Shown here: positions 20,129 to 29,158 of the stretch, in pieces
How the letters are laid out: each line of letters opens with the position of its first letter
Numbering within the stretch: the first letter of the stretch is position 1
Position numbers and translations under genes: made by a program
NCBI GenBank assembly: GCA_021648145.1
Contig: JAKITI010000001.1
Span: forward strand, 181,045 to 245,044
Direction of reading: 5' to 3'
DNA: 64,000 nucleotides
Origin: Gammaproteobacteria bacterium
GTDB lineage: Bacteria > Pseudomonadota > Gammaproteobacteria > JAADGQ01
Notes under the pieces: model-generated
Told to the model about the DNA's origin: nothing
Database searches by the model: none
What the model saw: the letters and a program-made list of their open reading frames with translations, nothing else

Positions 20129-23100
20129 ATGGCTTCACCTGCAGATCAACAGAGCACAAATTCGCTGAGCCCGTTTACTCCAGCGTTACCTAAAAAACAG
20201 AATGACTCTCTGCAATGGGGGCAGTTACACGGCAGTAGCCTGGGCTTGGCAGTTGCATCAGCGGTTCAGAAACACTCAGGGCTGCTGCTGGTTTTAACAA
20301 CCGATATGCAAGCCGCCACTCGTTTAGCCTATGAGCTTCGTTTTTTTACAGATGATCACGAAGAAGCGCCGATCTTAACTTTCCCTGATTGGGAGACTCT
20401 GCCGTATGACATATTTTCCCCTCATCAAGATATTATCTCGCAGCGCTTAAGCACACTCTACCGCCTTCCTTCAGTAAAGCGCGGTGTATTGATCGTACCG
20501 ATTGCAACCGCCATGCATCGCTTGGCACCTCGCAGCTTTCTTGATGCCAGCACACTGCTGCTGGATGAAGGTGAAAAGTTTGATATGGATCAAATGCGCT
20601 TGCGGCTGGAGGAAGCGGGTTATCAATGCGTTTCTCAAGTGACAGAGCACGGTGATTTTTCAGTGCGTGGCAGCATTCTTGACCTCTACCCAATGGGTTC
20701 GAAACTGCCCTATCGCATTGATCTGTTTGATGATGAAGTCGACAGCATTCGTACTTTTGACCCAGAAAACCAGCGTTCGATTGAGCGTGTTAAACAGATT
20801 CGTTTACTGCCCGCACGAGAGTTTCCACTGCATAAAGAAGGTATCACTCACTTTCGCCTGGCATACCGCGAAGCTTTTGAAGGAAATACATCAAACAGTC
20901 CGATCTATCGTGATGTAAACAAAGGGCTTGCCCCTTCAGGCATTGAATATTATCTGCCTCTATTTTTTGATAAAACAAGCACATTATTTGATTACCTTCC
21001 CAGCAATACATTGCTGTTAACAGATAAAAAAATTGACGCTGCTGCTGAAACATTCTGGCAAGAGGCCAACCAACGTTACAATCAAAACAAATATAACCTT
21101 GAACGCCCCCTACTCCCGCCTGCTGAAATATTTTTACGCGTGGAGGAGTTATTCGGACAACTGCATGAATACCCTCGCATTCGTTTTCAGCAAGAGCCAC
21201 TACCTGAAGGTGGCCATACAATCAACTATGGCATCCGCCCATTACCTTCATTAACGGTCGATGCACGAGCCGAGCAACCGCTTGCCACACTCACGCAATT
21301 TTTAGATAATTTTGATGGACGCTGCCTGATTATTGCTGAAAGCCCGGGGCGACGAGAAACCCTGCTCGAACTCTTCGCAAAACATCAGCAACACCCAGTC
21401 ACACTTGATGGCTGGAAAAGTTTTCTTGAGAACAATACAACACTGGGCATTACGGTGGCGGTATTGGATGATGGCCTATGCAGCATCGAACCCGCCATTG
21501 CAATTATCACCGAACAACAGCTTTTTGGTGAGCAGGTCATGCAGCGTCGTCGTCGTAAAAATAAAGGGCGCGATAACGACACAATTATTCGTAATTTGAC
21601 CGAGCTCACCATCGGCTCTCCTGTCGTGCATGAAGAGCACGGCGTTGGGCGTTATCTAGGGTTACAAACCCTAGACATGGGCGATATGGAGCGAGAGTTT
21701 TTGGTGCTTGAATATGCCAAAGGCGACAAACTTTACGTGCCAGTTTCATCATTGCACTTTATTAATCGCTATACCGGCGCTGAAAATGCACCCCTGCATA
21801 AATTGGGCAGTGATCAGTGGGAAAAAGCCCGAACACGCGCGGCGAAAAAAGTCTCTGATGTGGCCGTTGAACTGCTCGATATTTATGCAAGACGTGCCGC
21901 ACGCCAAGGTTATCGTTATCAATTTGATGAAGAGCAGTATGCCGCTTTCGCATCTGCCTTTCCATTTGAAGAAACCCCGGATCAAGCCAGCACCATTCTG
22001 GCTATCATTAGTGATATGACATCTCAAAAACCAATGGATCGATTGGTTTGTGGTGATGTTGGCTTTGGTAAAACAGAAGTCGCGATGCGCGCCGCCTTTA
22101 TCGCCGCTCTGGATGGTAAGCAAGTCGCCGTACTCGCCCCGACAACACTACTGGCTCAGCAACATTATGAAAACTTTAAAGATCGCTTTGCCGACTGGCC
22201 CATAAAAGTTGCCGTTTTGTCTCGTTTCCGATCCAAAAAACAGCAGGATGAAACAATTGCAGAGATTGCAGCAGGTCAGGTTGATATCATCATAGGGACC
22301 CATAAAATTCTACAAAAGAGTATCGGATTTAATAATCTCGGGCTGGCTATTATTGATGAAGAGCACCGCTTTGGTGTACGTCAGAAAGAGCGTTTTAAAT
22401 CCATGCGCTCTGAAATTGACCTACTCACACTCACCGCCACCCCAATTCCACGTACATTGAACATGGCGATGGCGGATCTGCGTGATCTTTCGATTATTGC
22501 CACGCCGCCGGCCAAACGTGTCGCCATAAAAACATTCATCACGGAGTGGGATGATAATTTACTGACGGAGGCCATCATGCGTGAGCTGAAACGGGGCGGC
22601 CAAATTTATATTCTTCATAATGAAGTCGCAACCATCGAAAGAATGGTCACTCGTATTTCAGAGCTGTTGCCTGAAGCGACCGTTCAATTTGCACATGGGC
22701 AGATGCGTGAGCGTGAACTGGAGCAGGTGATGATGGATTTTTATCATCAGCGTTTTAATGTTCTGGTGTGCACAACCATCATCGAAAGTGGTATTGATAT
22801 TCCAACAGCCAACACCATCATCATCAATCGTGCCGATAAATTAGGCTTGGCACAGCTCTATCAGATTCGAGGCCGAGTCGGACGTTCACACCACCGAGCT
22901 TATGCTTACCTGGTTACCCCACCGAAAAAGAGCATGAGCAAGGATGCTGTAAAACGGCTTGATGCCATCGGCTCATTAGAAGAGCTTGGAGCGGGTTTTA
23001 CACTTGCAACTCATGATCTGGAAATTCGTGGTACGGGTGAACTGTTAGGTGATGAGCAGAGTGGGCAAATCAATGAAGTGGGTTTCACTCTTTATATGGA

Positions 23101-23608
23101 GCTGCTCGAACGTGCTGTGAATGCGCTTAAATCAGGCAATCAGCCCGAGCTGGAGCGCTCATTGGAACATGGAACTGAAATTGACCTGCAAGTGTCTGCG
23201 TTATTGCCCGCAGATTATCTGCCCGATGTGCATAGCCGACTGGTGCTTTACAAGCGAATTGCGAGTGCCGCTCATGTTGATGATTTGAATGAACTGCAAA
23301 TTGAAATGATCGATCGCTTTGGTTTGTTACCCGATGCGGCTAAGAATTTATTGAAAGTGACCGAATTAAAACTCATGGCACAGCCCATAGGCATTCAAAA
23401 AATTGATGGCGGTGGCCAAGGATTCCGAATCATTTTTGGGGCAGATCCTAATATGGATCAAATGGCCATACTAAAACTTATTCAAACAGAGCCGCAAACC
23501 TATAAACTTGATGGCGCTGAAAAACTGCGCGTCATTAAAAAGTTACCCGAAGCGGCTGACCGCTTCCAGACGGTTGAAGAACTTTTGAAAAAAATTCAAT
23601 CTAATTGA
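20129..23608 (+). CDS. mfd: Transcription-repair coupling factor Mfd
   Basis: ATP-dependent translocase that removes stalled RNA polymerase and recruits UvrA. The 1159 residues follow the standard order: UvrB-like N-terminal module (about 20-350), the RNA polymerase interaction domain starting near GSPVVHEEHGVGRYLG (about 495), the RecG-like helicase with Walker A GDVGFGKTEVAMR and the DEEH box IIDEEHRFGVRQKE, motif VI QIRGRVGRS, and the C-terminal TRCF domain. No motif is missing. It probably shares a transcript with the genes around it. Confidence 0.97.
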   Translation: MASPADQQSTNSLSPFTPALPKKQNDSLQWGQLHGSSLGLAVASAVQKHSGLLLVLTTDMQAATRLAYELRFFTDDHEEAPILTFPDWETLPYDIFSPHQDIISQRLSTLYRLPSVKRGVLIVPIATAMHRLAPRSFLDASTLLLDEGEKFDMDQMRLRLEEAGYQCVSQVTEHGDFSVRGSILDLYPMGSKLPYRIDLFDDEVDSIRTFDPENQRSIERVKQIRLLPAREFPLHKEGITHFRLAYREAFEGNTSNSPIYRDVNKGLAPSGIEYYLPLFFDKTSTLFDYLPSNTLLLTDKKIDAAAETFWQEANQRYNQNKYNLERPLLPPAEIFLRVEELFGQLHEYPRIRFQQEPLPEGGHTINYGIRPLPSLTVDARAEQPLATLTQFLDNFDGRCLIIAESPGRRETLLELFAKHQQHPVTLDGWKSFLENNTTLGITVAVLDDGLCSIEPAIAIITEQQLFGEQVMQRRRRKNKGRDNDTIIRNLTELTIGSPVVHEEHGVGRYLGLQTLDMGDMEREFLVLEYAKGDKLYVPVSSLHFINRYTGAENAPLHKLGSDQWEKARTRAAKKVSDVAVELLDIYARRAARQGYRYQFDEEQYAAFASAFPFEETPDQASTILAIISDMTSQKPMDRLVCGDVGFGKTEVAMRAAFIAALDGKQVAVLAPTTLLAQQHYENFKDRFADWPIKVAVLSRFRSKKQQDETIAEIAAGQVDIIIGTHKILQKSIGFNNLGLAIIDEEHRFGVRQKERFKSMRSEIDLLTLTATPIPRTLNMAMADLRDLSIIATPPAKRVAIKTFITEWDDNLLTEAIMRELKRGGQIYILHNEVATIERMVTRISELLPEATVQFAHGQMRERELEQVMMDFYHQRFNVLVCTTIIESGIDIPTANTIIINRADKLGLAQLYQIRGRVGRSHHRAYAYLVTPPKKSMSKDAVKRLDAIGSLEELGAGFTLATHDLEIRGTGELLGDEQSGQINEVGFTLYMELLERAVNALKSGNQPELERSLEHGTEIDLQVSALLPADYLPDVHSRLVLYKRIASAAHVDDLNELQIEMIDRFGLLPDAAKNLLKVTELKLMAQPIGIQKIDGGGQGFRIIFGADPNMDQMAILKLIQTEPQTYKLDGAEKLRVIKKLPEAADRFQTVEELLKKIQSN

Positions 23609-23634
23609 AGTCATACAAAAAAAGAGTATAAAAA

Positions 23635-24123
23635 TTGTCTCGTTTAGTTTTATTATTACTCAGCATTATTGCATCATACATTGCATTCTCACCGCTAGAG
23701 ATTGAAACGTATGGTGCTCTTGATGCATCACATCTGCCTGCATTTGGCATATTTACGGTCGCTATTTTTTTCAATGTGCCAAAGTTTCACAAACATTGGC
23801 GCTATACCATTACGCTGACTCTCTCGGTACTTCTCGTTTTTGCCGTTGAGTGGTTGCAAACGTTAGTGGGTCGAACTGCAAGCTGGGAAGACAGTCAACT
23901 CGGTCTCATCGGTGTCACACTCGCACTCATTGGAATTTATATATGGCGACATACAAAAGCGTCTTATCTGAAATGGTCTTATAGCACGGGCACCTTATTA
24001 ATACTCTCACTATTTTTCTACCCTGTTGCACAAAAGTGGTATGAACTATCCCCTTACGCTCATCAGGGTTATGCTGGTGTCTACCATGTATTTACACAAA
24101 TTATAGACTCCATTATTGGGTAA
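23635..24123 (+). CDS. VanZ-like membrane protein
   Basis: Small integral membrane protein of 162 residues with about four hydrophobic helices. It has the VanZ family core: DASHLPAFGIFTV in the first half, then AVEWLQTLVGRTASWEDSQLGLIGV. VanZ-type proteins are linked to glycopeptide (teicoplanin) resistance in some Gram-positives, but most family members have no defined role. The start is a TTG and somewhat uncertain. It ends one base inside the start of a longer VanZ-like gene with the same motif order, indicating a tandem duplication. Confidence 0.75.
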   Translation: MSRLVLLLLSIIASYIAFSPLEIETYGALDASHLPAFGIFTVAIFFNVPKFHKHWRYTITLTLSVLLVFAVEWLQTLVGRTASWEDSQLGLIGVTLALIGIYIWRHTKASYLKWSYSTGTLLILSLFFYPVAQKWYELSPYAHQGYAGVYHVFTQIIDSIIG

Positions 24124-25085
24124 TGAAAAAAAATTCATTACATCAAAGTTATATATTGCCACGTCTGATTTTATTCATTATTTGTGTTTCTGCAATAATA
24201 ATTGCATTTCTCCCATACTCTTTTGGAGGCTATAATGAGTTTGCAAGTGAAGTTTTAAATACAGCTCATCTACCCGCGTTTGCTATTTTCACCTTGTCAC
24301 TCTTCTCTAATATCCCCAAACATTTTGGAAACCGCCGTTACCTGATCGCATTAACTATCTCAGTTGTATTAGCAGTTGCTATAGAGTGGATTCAGGCACG
24401 TATCGGGCGTGAGGCCAGTTGGGAAGATGTCATGCTTGATTTGGTGGGAATTATGCTAGCGTTATCTGGAATTTACCTCTGGCAAAAAAATCAGATTCGT
24501 CTCCGCTGGGGGCATGCTGTTGTGACTTTGGGCATAATTATTTTTTTGAGTTATCCCATTGCAATAAAAGGCTACAGCATCTATTGGCAACAACAGCAGT
24601 TCCCTATGTTTGGGGACTTTGAAAGTGATATGGATCTTTATTTATGGAAGACACAAGGAGGAACTTCGGATACTCCAACTCGTGTTGAATTACAGGCCAA
24701 CAATGCGACTCATGGCAATCAAGCACTACGTATCACTACTGGGCAAGGAGGCTGGGGCGGCATTTATTTTTTAACTTATGATGCAGATTGGTCAAATTAT
24801 AAATACTTTACTCTCAATCTATTTAACCCGAGCGATCAAAATTTTAATTTTTTTATTCGCATTGATGACAGTGATGAACGTGCCCCCATTTATTACGAAC
24901 ATCGTTTCAATTATTCACAGAAAATGAACCCAGGTATGAATGAAATTCGTATTCCTGTTGACACTATTGCTACAAGCCTGAAAAGTAGAAACTTAAATAT
25001 TAAATCAATACGTCGATTTATCTTATACTTAGAAAAAAACAGACCTTCACGCACATTCTATATTGATAATGTTCGTTTGGAATAA
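24123..25085 (+). CDS. VanZ-like membrane protein fused to an extracytoplasmic sugar-binding-like domain
   Basis: 320 residues. Residues 1-155 repeat the upstream gene: four helices with NTAHLPAFAIFTL and AIEWIQARIGREASWEDVMLDLVGI. After the last helix, about 165-320 form a soluble beta-rich domain: MFGDFESDMDLYLW, HGNQALRITTGQGGWGGIYF and a C-terminal RRFILYL ... FYIDNVRLE. This resembles galactose-binding/CBM-like jelly rolls such as CIA30 or CBM11. The topology implies that the domain faces the periplasm. Its ligand is unknown. It overlaps the first VanZ gene by one base. Confidence 0.75.
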   Translation: MKKNSLHQSYILPRLILFIICVSAIIIAFLPYSFGGYNEFASEVLNTAHLPAFAIFTLSLFSNIPKHFGNRRYLIALTISVVLAVAIEWIQARIGREASWEDVMLDLVGIMLALSGIYLWQKNQIRLRWGHAVVTLGIIIFLSYPIAIKGYSIYWQQQQFPMFGDFESDMDLYLWKTQGGTSDTPTRVELQANNATHGNQALRITTGQGGWGGIYFLTYDADWSNYKYFTLNLFNPSDQNFNFFIRIDDSDERAPIYYEHRFNYSQKMNPGMNEIRIPVDTIATSLKSRNLNIKSIRRFILYLEKNRPSRTFYIDNVRLE

Positions 25086-25099
25086 TATTTTTTGGGGTA

Positions 25100-25600
25100 C
25101 TAAACGACATTCATCATACGTTTAGTATGCTTAGGTACACACTGACCAGAAGGCTCGTATGAAGAGTTTTCAATCGGTTCGTTATAGATAATATTGAGTG
25201 CATGATGAATATTTTTTCGACTCATATGGATAATATTGCCATTCACTTGATTCTGTTTTTGGCATTTTTTCAAGACATGAGCTAAATTTTGCCACTGTTT
25301 TTTCACACCCTGCATGCCATTAGCCTCACACTCGTTAACAAAAGCTTCCGCACCTGTTCGATTAACAGGGTATGAGTTTTTTTCAATCATCTCATAAACA
25401 CTTTGAGTTAACTGCTCTAATTCCACCAAATAATCCTGCTTCATTTCTGCAATGTTTTGCAAATGAGTCAGAGAACGAATCTTAAGTTCATCATACTCTT
25501 TGTTTAAACATTTCAATAAGCGTATTGATAGTTTTAACTGTTTAATCAACAAACCACCAAAAGCCAGATAAACAGATTGATTTGAAGTTTTTTTAGTCAT
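25100..25600 (-). CDS. flgN: Flagellar chaperone FlgN
   Basis: Export chaperone for hook-associated proteins FlgK and FlgL. It has 166 residues, mostly helical, with the FlgN-like N-terminal pattern LLIKQLKLSIRLLKCLNKEYDEL. Sequence conservation in this family is low. The assignment leans on position: it starts one base after the stop of flgM in the order flgA-flgM-flgN seen in Pseudomonas and Vibrio. A 9-bp inverted repeat (25098-25106 with 25119-25127) overlaps the stop codon but lacks a T-run. Confidence 0.82.
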   Translation of the reverse strand: MTKKTSNQSVYLAFGGLLIKQLKLSIRLLKCLNKEYDELKIRSLTHLQNIAEMKQDYLVELEQLTQSVYEMIEKNSYPVNRTGAEAFVNECEANGMQGVKKQWQNLAHVLKKCQKQNQVNGNIIHMSRKNIHHALNIIYNEPIENSSYEPSGQCVPKHTKRMMNVV

Positions 25601-25601
25601 T

Positions 25602-25805
25602 TCATTTTATAAACGTATGGTTAAGTAATTTTTCAAAAGAAAATAATTTTTCTGAAACACGTAAAAAATCAACTAGGTATTCTCCATTTACTTGGGAACT
25701 TTGAATGCTTTTAACACGGTTTAGATCAAAAGTACTGGGCTCATTAATCGTTTTCTTTCTTAAAAAAACCGGCATGGATTGGTTGCCATAAAACTGAACA
25801 TTCAT
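25602..25805 (-). CDS. flgM: Anti-sigma-28 factor FlgM (short form)
   Basis: Holds sigma-28 (FliA) inactive until the hook is complete, then is exported. At 67 residues it is shorter than the usual 90-100. The C-terminal half FDLNRVKSIQSSQVNGEYLV then FLRVSEKLFSFEKLL follows the FlgM pattern RV..I...I..G.Y..D..R.A..LL..E. The N-terminal, normally disordered part is reduced. The gene sits between flgA and flgN and has a good sigma-28 promoter of its own, as expected for late class control. Confidence 0.8.
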   Translation of the reverse strand: MNVQFYGNQSMPVFLRKKTINEPSTFDLNRVKSIQSSQVNGEYLVDFLRVSEKLFSFEKLLNHTFIK

Positions 25806-25836
25806 CGTTTAATTACCTATTGTTTACCCTCTCCAC

Positions 25837-25863
25837 GTAACGGCGTGCTTGCAGGAAACTTAA
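25837..25863 (-). promoter_or_regulatory. Sigma-28 (FliA) promoter of flgM
   Basis: On the minus strand TTAAGTTT (25863-25856), an 11-base spacer and GCCGTTAC (25844-25837). The consensus is TAAAGTTT-N11-GCCGATAA: 7 of 8 and 6 of 8 positions agree and the spacing is exact. It lies in the 69-base flgA-flgM gap, about 25 bases before flgM. Confidence 0.75.
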
Positions 25864-25874
25864 GATGTTCAGAC

Positions 25875-26585
25875 CTACATTGCGACCTCCACCACACCTT
25901 TTTTATAGATGCGGCCTTCAATAATTTGGTTTGACAGTAAATTTTTTACTTGCACTCGTTCGCCTGCGACCGCATCTTTTAATATCTGGCCTTGCATACG
26001 AACCACAACCCCATTCCCTTTCGCCAAAATAATGACGCGTTCACCACGCTCTGCAATGTTAGGAGGGCGTATATTTGATGCGGTTAATACCGCTCCACTG
26101 GCTAAAGGGCGTTTCACAAAGCTCCCTTCCACCTCTTGGGTATTTTTAAAATAACCCTGAGTCAAACGACTGATATCTTTTTGAACCAAAGTCACATTAT
26201 CCATGCCAATCATTGAACCTACGGGCAGTGATTGACTCGTGACTAAAACCATATCAGAGATCTTAATTGATGCCTGGATGTAGAGTGACCATGGCTGTTT
26301 ACCTTTGCACTTAACCCCGACTGTAATACGGCCAGACGGCCTTTGCCCCATAGAGCGAGCAATATCCAATGGAAGATCACACTTTACTAATTTTAAACGT
26401 GAATCAATAGAATCCACTTTAATTTCATGCTGCTGATACTCATTTTTATTGATATTGAGTTCCAAAAAATTACTGACGGATTTTTTTATTACGTCATGAG
26501 AATGAAATTCAGTCGCATAAACATCCGAAAAAATTAAAAGCATGACAAAAGCGATGTATTGAGAAAAAAATTTTATATTGTTCAT
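25875..26585 (-). CDS. flgA: Flagellar P-ring assembly chaperone FlgA
   Basis: Periplasmic chaperone for P-ring (FlgI) formation. It has 236 residues with a signal peptide (about 1-24). The SAF-type domain and C-terminal beta domain follow: LPVGSMIGMDNVTLVQKDIS, RPLASGAVLTASNIRPP, a RGERVIILAKGNGVVVRMQG block and DAVAGERVQVKNL near the end. Length is typical. It is divergent from cheV, with a sigma-54-type promoter match 43 bases upstream of the ATG. Confidence 0.94.
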   Translation of the reverse strand: MNNIKFFSQYIAFVMLLIFSDVYATEFHSHDVIKKSVSNFLELNINKNEYQQHEIKVDSIDSRLKLVKCDLPLDIARSMGQRPSGRITVGVKCKGKQPWSLYIQASIKISDMVLVTSQSLPVGSMIGMDNVTLVQKDISRLTQGYFKNTQEVEGSFVKRPLASGAVLTASNIRPPNIAERGERVIILAKGNGVVVRMQGQILKDAVAGERVQVKNLLSNQIIEGRIYKKGVVEVAM

Positions 26586-26627
26586 TTCTTTTACCTATTT
26601 CTATAAACTCATTCATTGCAAACAAAC

Positions 26628-26644
26628 ATGCAATTTTAAAGCCA
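26628..26644 (-). promoter_or_regulatory. Candidate sigma-54 promoter of flgA
   Basis: On the minus strand TGGCTTT, four A bases, then TTGCAT. GG and GC are 10 bases apart, and the -12 half TTGCA is perfect. FleQ/RpoN control of flgA-type genes is known in polar-flagellated gammaproteobacteria. The predicted start is about 30 bases before flgA. Confidence 0.6.
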
Positions 26645-26677
26645 GATAAGGAACGTACACGAAATTGTCGCTAGAAT

Positions 26678-26704
26678 TTAAGGCAATACTCTGCAGGCCG
26701 ATAC
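26678..26704 (+). promoter_or_regulatory. Sigma-28 (FliA) promoter of cheV-cheR
   Basis: TTAAGGCA (26678-26685), 11-base spacer, GCCGATAC (26697-26704). The -10 matches the FliA consensus at 7 of 8 positions and the -35 shares TTAAG with the flgM promoter. It is 42 bases upstream of the cheV ATG. Confidence 0.7.
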
Positions 26705-26746
26705 TTAATTCCATTGCAACAAAAAATATTAATAAAGGATTATTAA

Positions 26747-27706
26747 ATGGCAGATCTATTGGCAGGTGTCGACCAGCGAACCCAGCTTGTAGGGCATAAC
26801 CGTATCGAGCTATTGCTCTTCAGGCTCGAAGGTAAACAGCGCTACGGCATTAATGTATTTAAAGTTCAAGAAGTCATACAGTGCCCTCCTCTCACACATG
26901 TTCCAAACACTCATTCAATGATTTGTGGTGTTGCCACGATCCGAGAAAAAACAATTCCAGTCATTGATCTGGGTAAAGCCATTGGCCTGCAGCCCATTGA
27001 AAATATATCCGATAAATTTATTGTTGTGAGTGAATTTAACCACGCCGTGATCGGCTTCATAGTCTGGAGTGTTGACAAAATTGTGAATAAACCATGGGAA
27101 GAAATACTGCCCCCTCCAGCAGGCGCAGGAAAAGACAGCTACGTCATTTCCGTGACCCAAATTGAAAAAGAGCTGATAGAAATTATTGATGTAGAAAAAG
27201 TAAGAGCTGAAATCATCACCACAACCACAGTGCCTTCTGATGATATTCTTGAGCAAGGAAAAGAGAGGGGCACTGATGAGTTGGATGAAATCCATGTGCT
27301 TGTTGTTGATGACTCAAGCGTTGCAAGAAATCAGGTGAAACGTACCTTAGAGCAGCTTGGTATGAAATGTACTTTAGCTAAAAATGGACGTGAAGCGCTT
27401 GAAATGCTTATTGACTGGCATACGAATGACACAGAAATGTTTAATAAAGTAGATCTTGTACTCTCTGATATAGAGATGCCTGAAATGGATGGTTACACAC
27501 TTACGACCAAAATACGTGAAGACGATCGGCTTGCAGGAAAGTACATCATTCTTCACTCCTCATTAAGTGGTGTATTTAATAATGCCATGGTTGAAAAAGT
27601 GGGTGCCGATAAATTTATTGCTAAATACAACCCCGATGAACTCGCTAAAACAGTGCTTAATGCTTGTGAAGCAATTGATCTGGCTCGAAGAGAAGCTCTG
27701 GCTTAA
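26747..27706 (+). CDS. cheV: Chemotaxis protein CheV
   Basis: Adapter coupling chemoreceptors to CheA, with a phosphorylatable receiver. The 319 residues have an N-terminal CheW domain (about 15-165: LLFRLEGKQRYGINVFKVQEV, IPVIDLGKAIG) and a C-terminal receiver domain (about 180-305: VLVVDDSSVARN, phospho-acceptor Asp in LVLSDIEMPEMDG, Lys in GADKFIAKYNP). AAAGGA precedes the ATG. Together with cheR it follows the flgA region as in Vibrio. Confidence 0.95.
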   Translation: MADLLAGVDQRTQLVGHNRIELLLFRLEGKQRYGINVFKVQEVIQCPPLTHVPNTHSMICGVATIREKTIPVIDLGKAIGLQPIENISDKFIVVSEFNHAVIGFIVWSVDKIVNKPWEEILPPPAGAGKDSYVISVTQIEKELIEIIDVEKVRAEIITTTTVPSDDILEQGKERGTDELDEIHVLVVDDSSVARNQVKRTLEQLGMKCTLAKNGREALEMLIDWHTNDTEMFNKVDLVLSDIEMPEMDGYTLTTKIREDDRLAGKYIILHSSLSGVFNNAMVEKVGADKFIAKYNPDELAKTVLNACEAIDLARREALA

Positions 27707-27767
27707 AGAGCTACCCACAAACAGGCTAATAAGGCAGTATGCCCCCAACTATACGTGAGCTAATACT

Positions 27768-28595
27768 ATGGCAGACAATGAGATGTCTTCACAAGAATAT
27801 ACCGAATTCCAAAAGTTTCTTGAAAAATCATGCGGTATTGTATTAGGTAATAACCGTCATTACCTGGTTAATAGTCGCATCAAAGGTTTAATGGGTGAGC
27901 ATAAAATTTCATCTATCACTGAGCTGACAAATCGTCTGAAAAATCCAGCTAATATTCCGTTAAGAAAACAGATTATTGATGCAATGACAACCAATGAAAC
28001 GAGTTGGTTTCGTGATCAACACCCTTTTGAATCCTTAAAAAATATAATTTTTCCCGAGATTAAAAAAAATAACTCATTAAATATATGGTCGGCCGCCTGC
28101 TCCTCAGGGCAGGAGCCTTACACAATCAGTATAACGATTGAAGAGTATTTAAAAAGTAACCCTGGAAGTTTTTCCAATAACATCAAAATCACCGCGACTG
28201 ATATATCGTCCACGGTACTGTCCGAAGCAAAAAATGCAACTTATGATTTATTATCCATATCACGAGGTTTAAGCGATGATCGACAAGAAAAATTCTTTAG
28301 CCCTATCAGCAATAAATGGAAAGTTAAAGATAAAATTTCCAGACGTGTGACCTTTAAAGAATTTAACTTGCTTGACAGCCCTGTAGGGCTGGGTAAATTT
28401 GATGTTATATTCTGCCGTAATGTTCTTATCTACTTTTCTCAGGAAAACAAAGCAGAAATTATAAAAAAATTCTCTAAAGCACTCAATCCTAGTGGCTACC
28501 TTATTCTCGGTTCGTCGGAAAGCATGCCTTCGACGTTAAATCCATTGTTCGATATGATCAGAATCAAGCGTGGAATAGTCTATAAAGCCAAGTAG
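27768..28595 (+). CDS. cheR: Chemotaxis protein methyltransferase CheR
   Basis: S-adenosylmethionine-dependent methyltransferase that methylates glutamates of chemoreceptors. In its 275 residues the N-terminal helical domain ends with MTTNETSWFRD. The Rossmann domain has SAACSSGQEPYTISI (SAM site), ITATDISSTVLSEA and VIFCRNVLIYFS. No C-terminal pentapeptide-binding extension is evident. It is 61 bases behind cheV and probably co-transcribed. In related genomes flgB and the rod/hook genes usually come next; here a mutL fragment does. Confidence 0.95.
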   Translation: MADNEMSSQEYTEFQKFLEKSCGIVLGNNRHYLVNSRIKGLMGEHKISSITELTNRLKNPANIPLRKQIIDAMTTNETSWFRDQHPFESLKNIIFPEIKKNNSLNIWSAACSSGQEPYTISITIEEYLKSNPGSFSNNIKITATDISSTVLSEAKNATYDLLSISRGLSDDRQEKFFSPISNKWKVKDKISRRVTFKEFNLLDSPVGLGKFDVIFCRNVLIYFSQENKAEIIKKFSKALNPSGYLILGSSESMPSTLNPLFDMIRIKRGIVYKAK

Positions 28596-28610
28596 AAAAA
28601 TATGGAGTTA

Positions 28611-29017
28611 TTATAACTATTGCCCACGCATAAAAAATTTATCGAGATCATTCATGCTCATCTGTATCCAGGTTGGTCTGCCGTGATTACATTGGCCGCT
28701 GCGCTCCATATCTCGTAACAAACTATTCATTTCGGCAATACTTAGTTGTCGGTTTGCCCGCACCGAACCATGACAGGCCATCGTGGCCAGCACTTGGTTA
28801 ATCTCTTCTTTAATTCGTGTGCTGGTGCCATACGTATTCAAGTCCGCCAGTATATCTCTCACCAGTTGCTCCACATCTGCGTGACGCAACATGGCGGGCA
28901 CTTCACGCACCACAAGTGATGTTTTGCCTAACGGATTAATACCCAAGCCGAGTGTTTTGAGTATGGTTTCATGCTCTTCAACCAGTATCGTCTCTTGCTC
29001 GCTCACATTCAACGTGA
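28611..29017 (-). pseudogene. Duplicated 3' fragment of mutL
   Basis: This stretch matches the last about 136 codons of the intact mutL (32101-33909) on the same strand. By eye I count about 20 substitutions and one 9-nt gap over 407 nt. The gap removes three codons in the segment read as DMERTERSGQ in the full gene. The reading frame is open (131 residues from a TTG at 29012) down to the native stop, but an in-frame stop lies just upstream of the homology break. Without the N-terminal ATPase it cannot be a working MutL. It forms the left edge of the lipase island. Confidence 0.9.
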
Positions 29018-29158
29018 ATAATTAGTGTATTTAGTAAGCTGTCACAGTAACCTGTGGGGGGCAGGGGTAATCTTGATTGCTTGTAACTTAAATTAATGTT
29101 TGGTGAGATTTAAGAAGAGGTACTAGCGTTTTTTTGAAAATTTAACTTAAGGATTGAT

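Noticed and set aside
25098..25127. 9-bp inverted repeat as terminator between the VanZ-like gene and flgN
   Set aside because: The stem is good, but neither strand has a T-run after it and it includes the last codons of flgN. Not called as a terminator.
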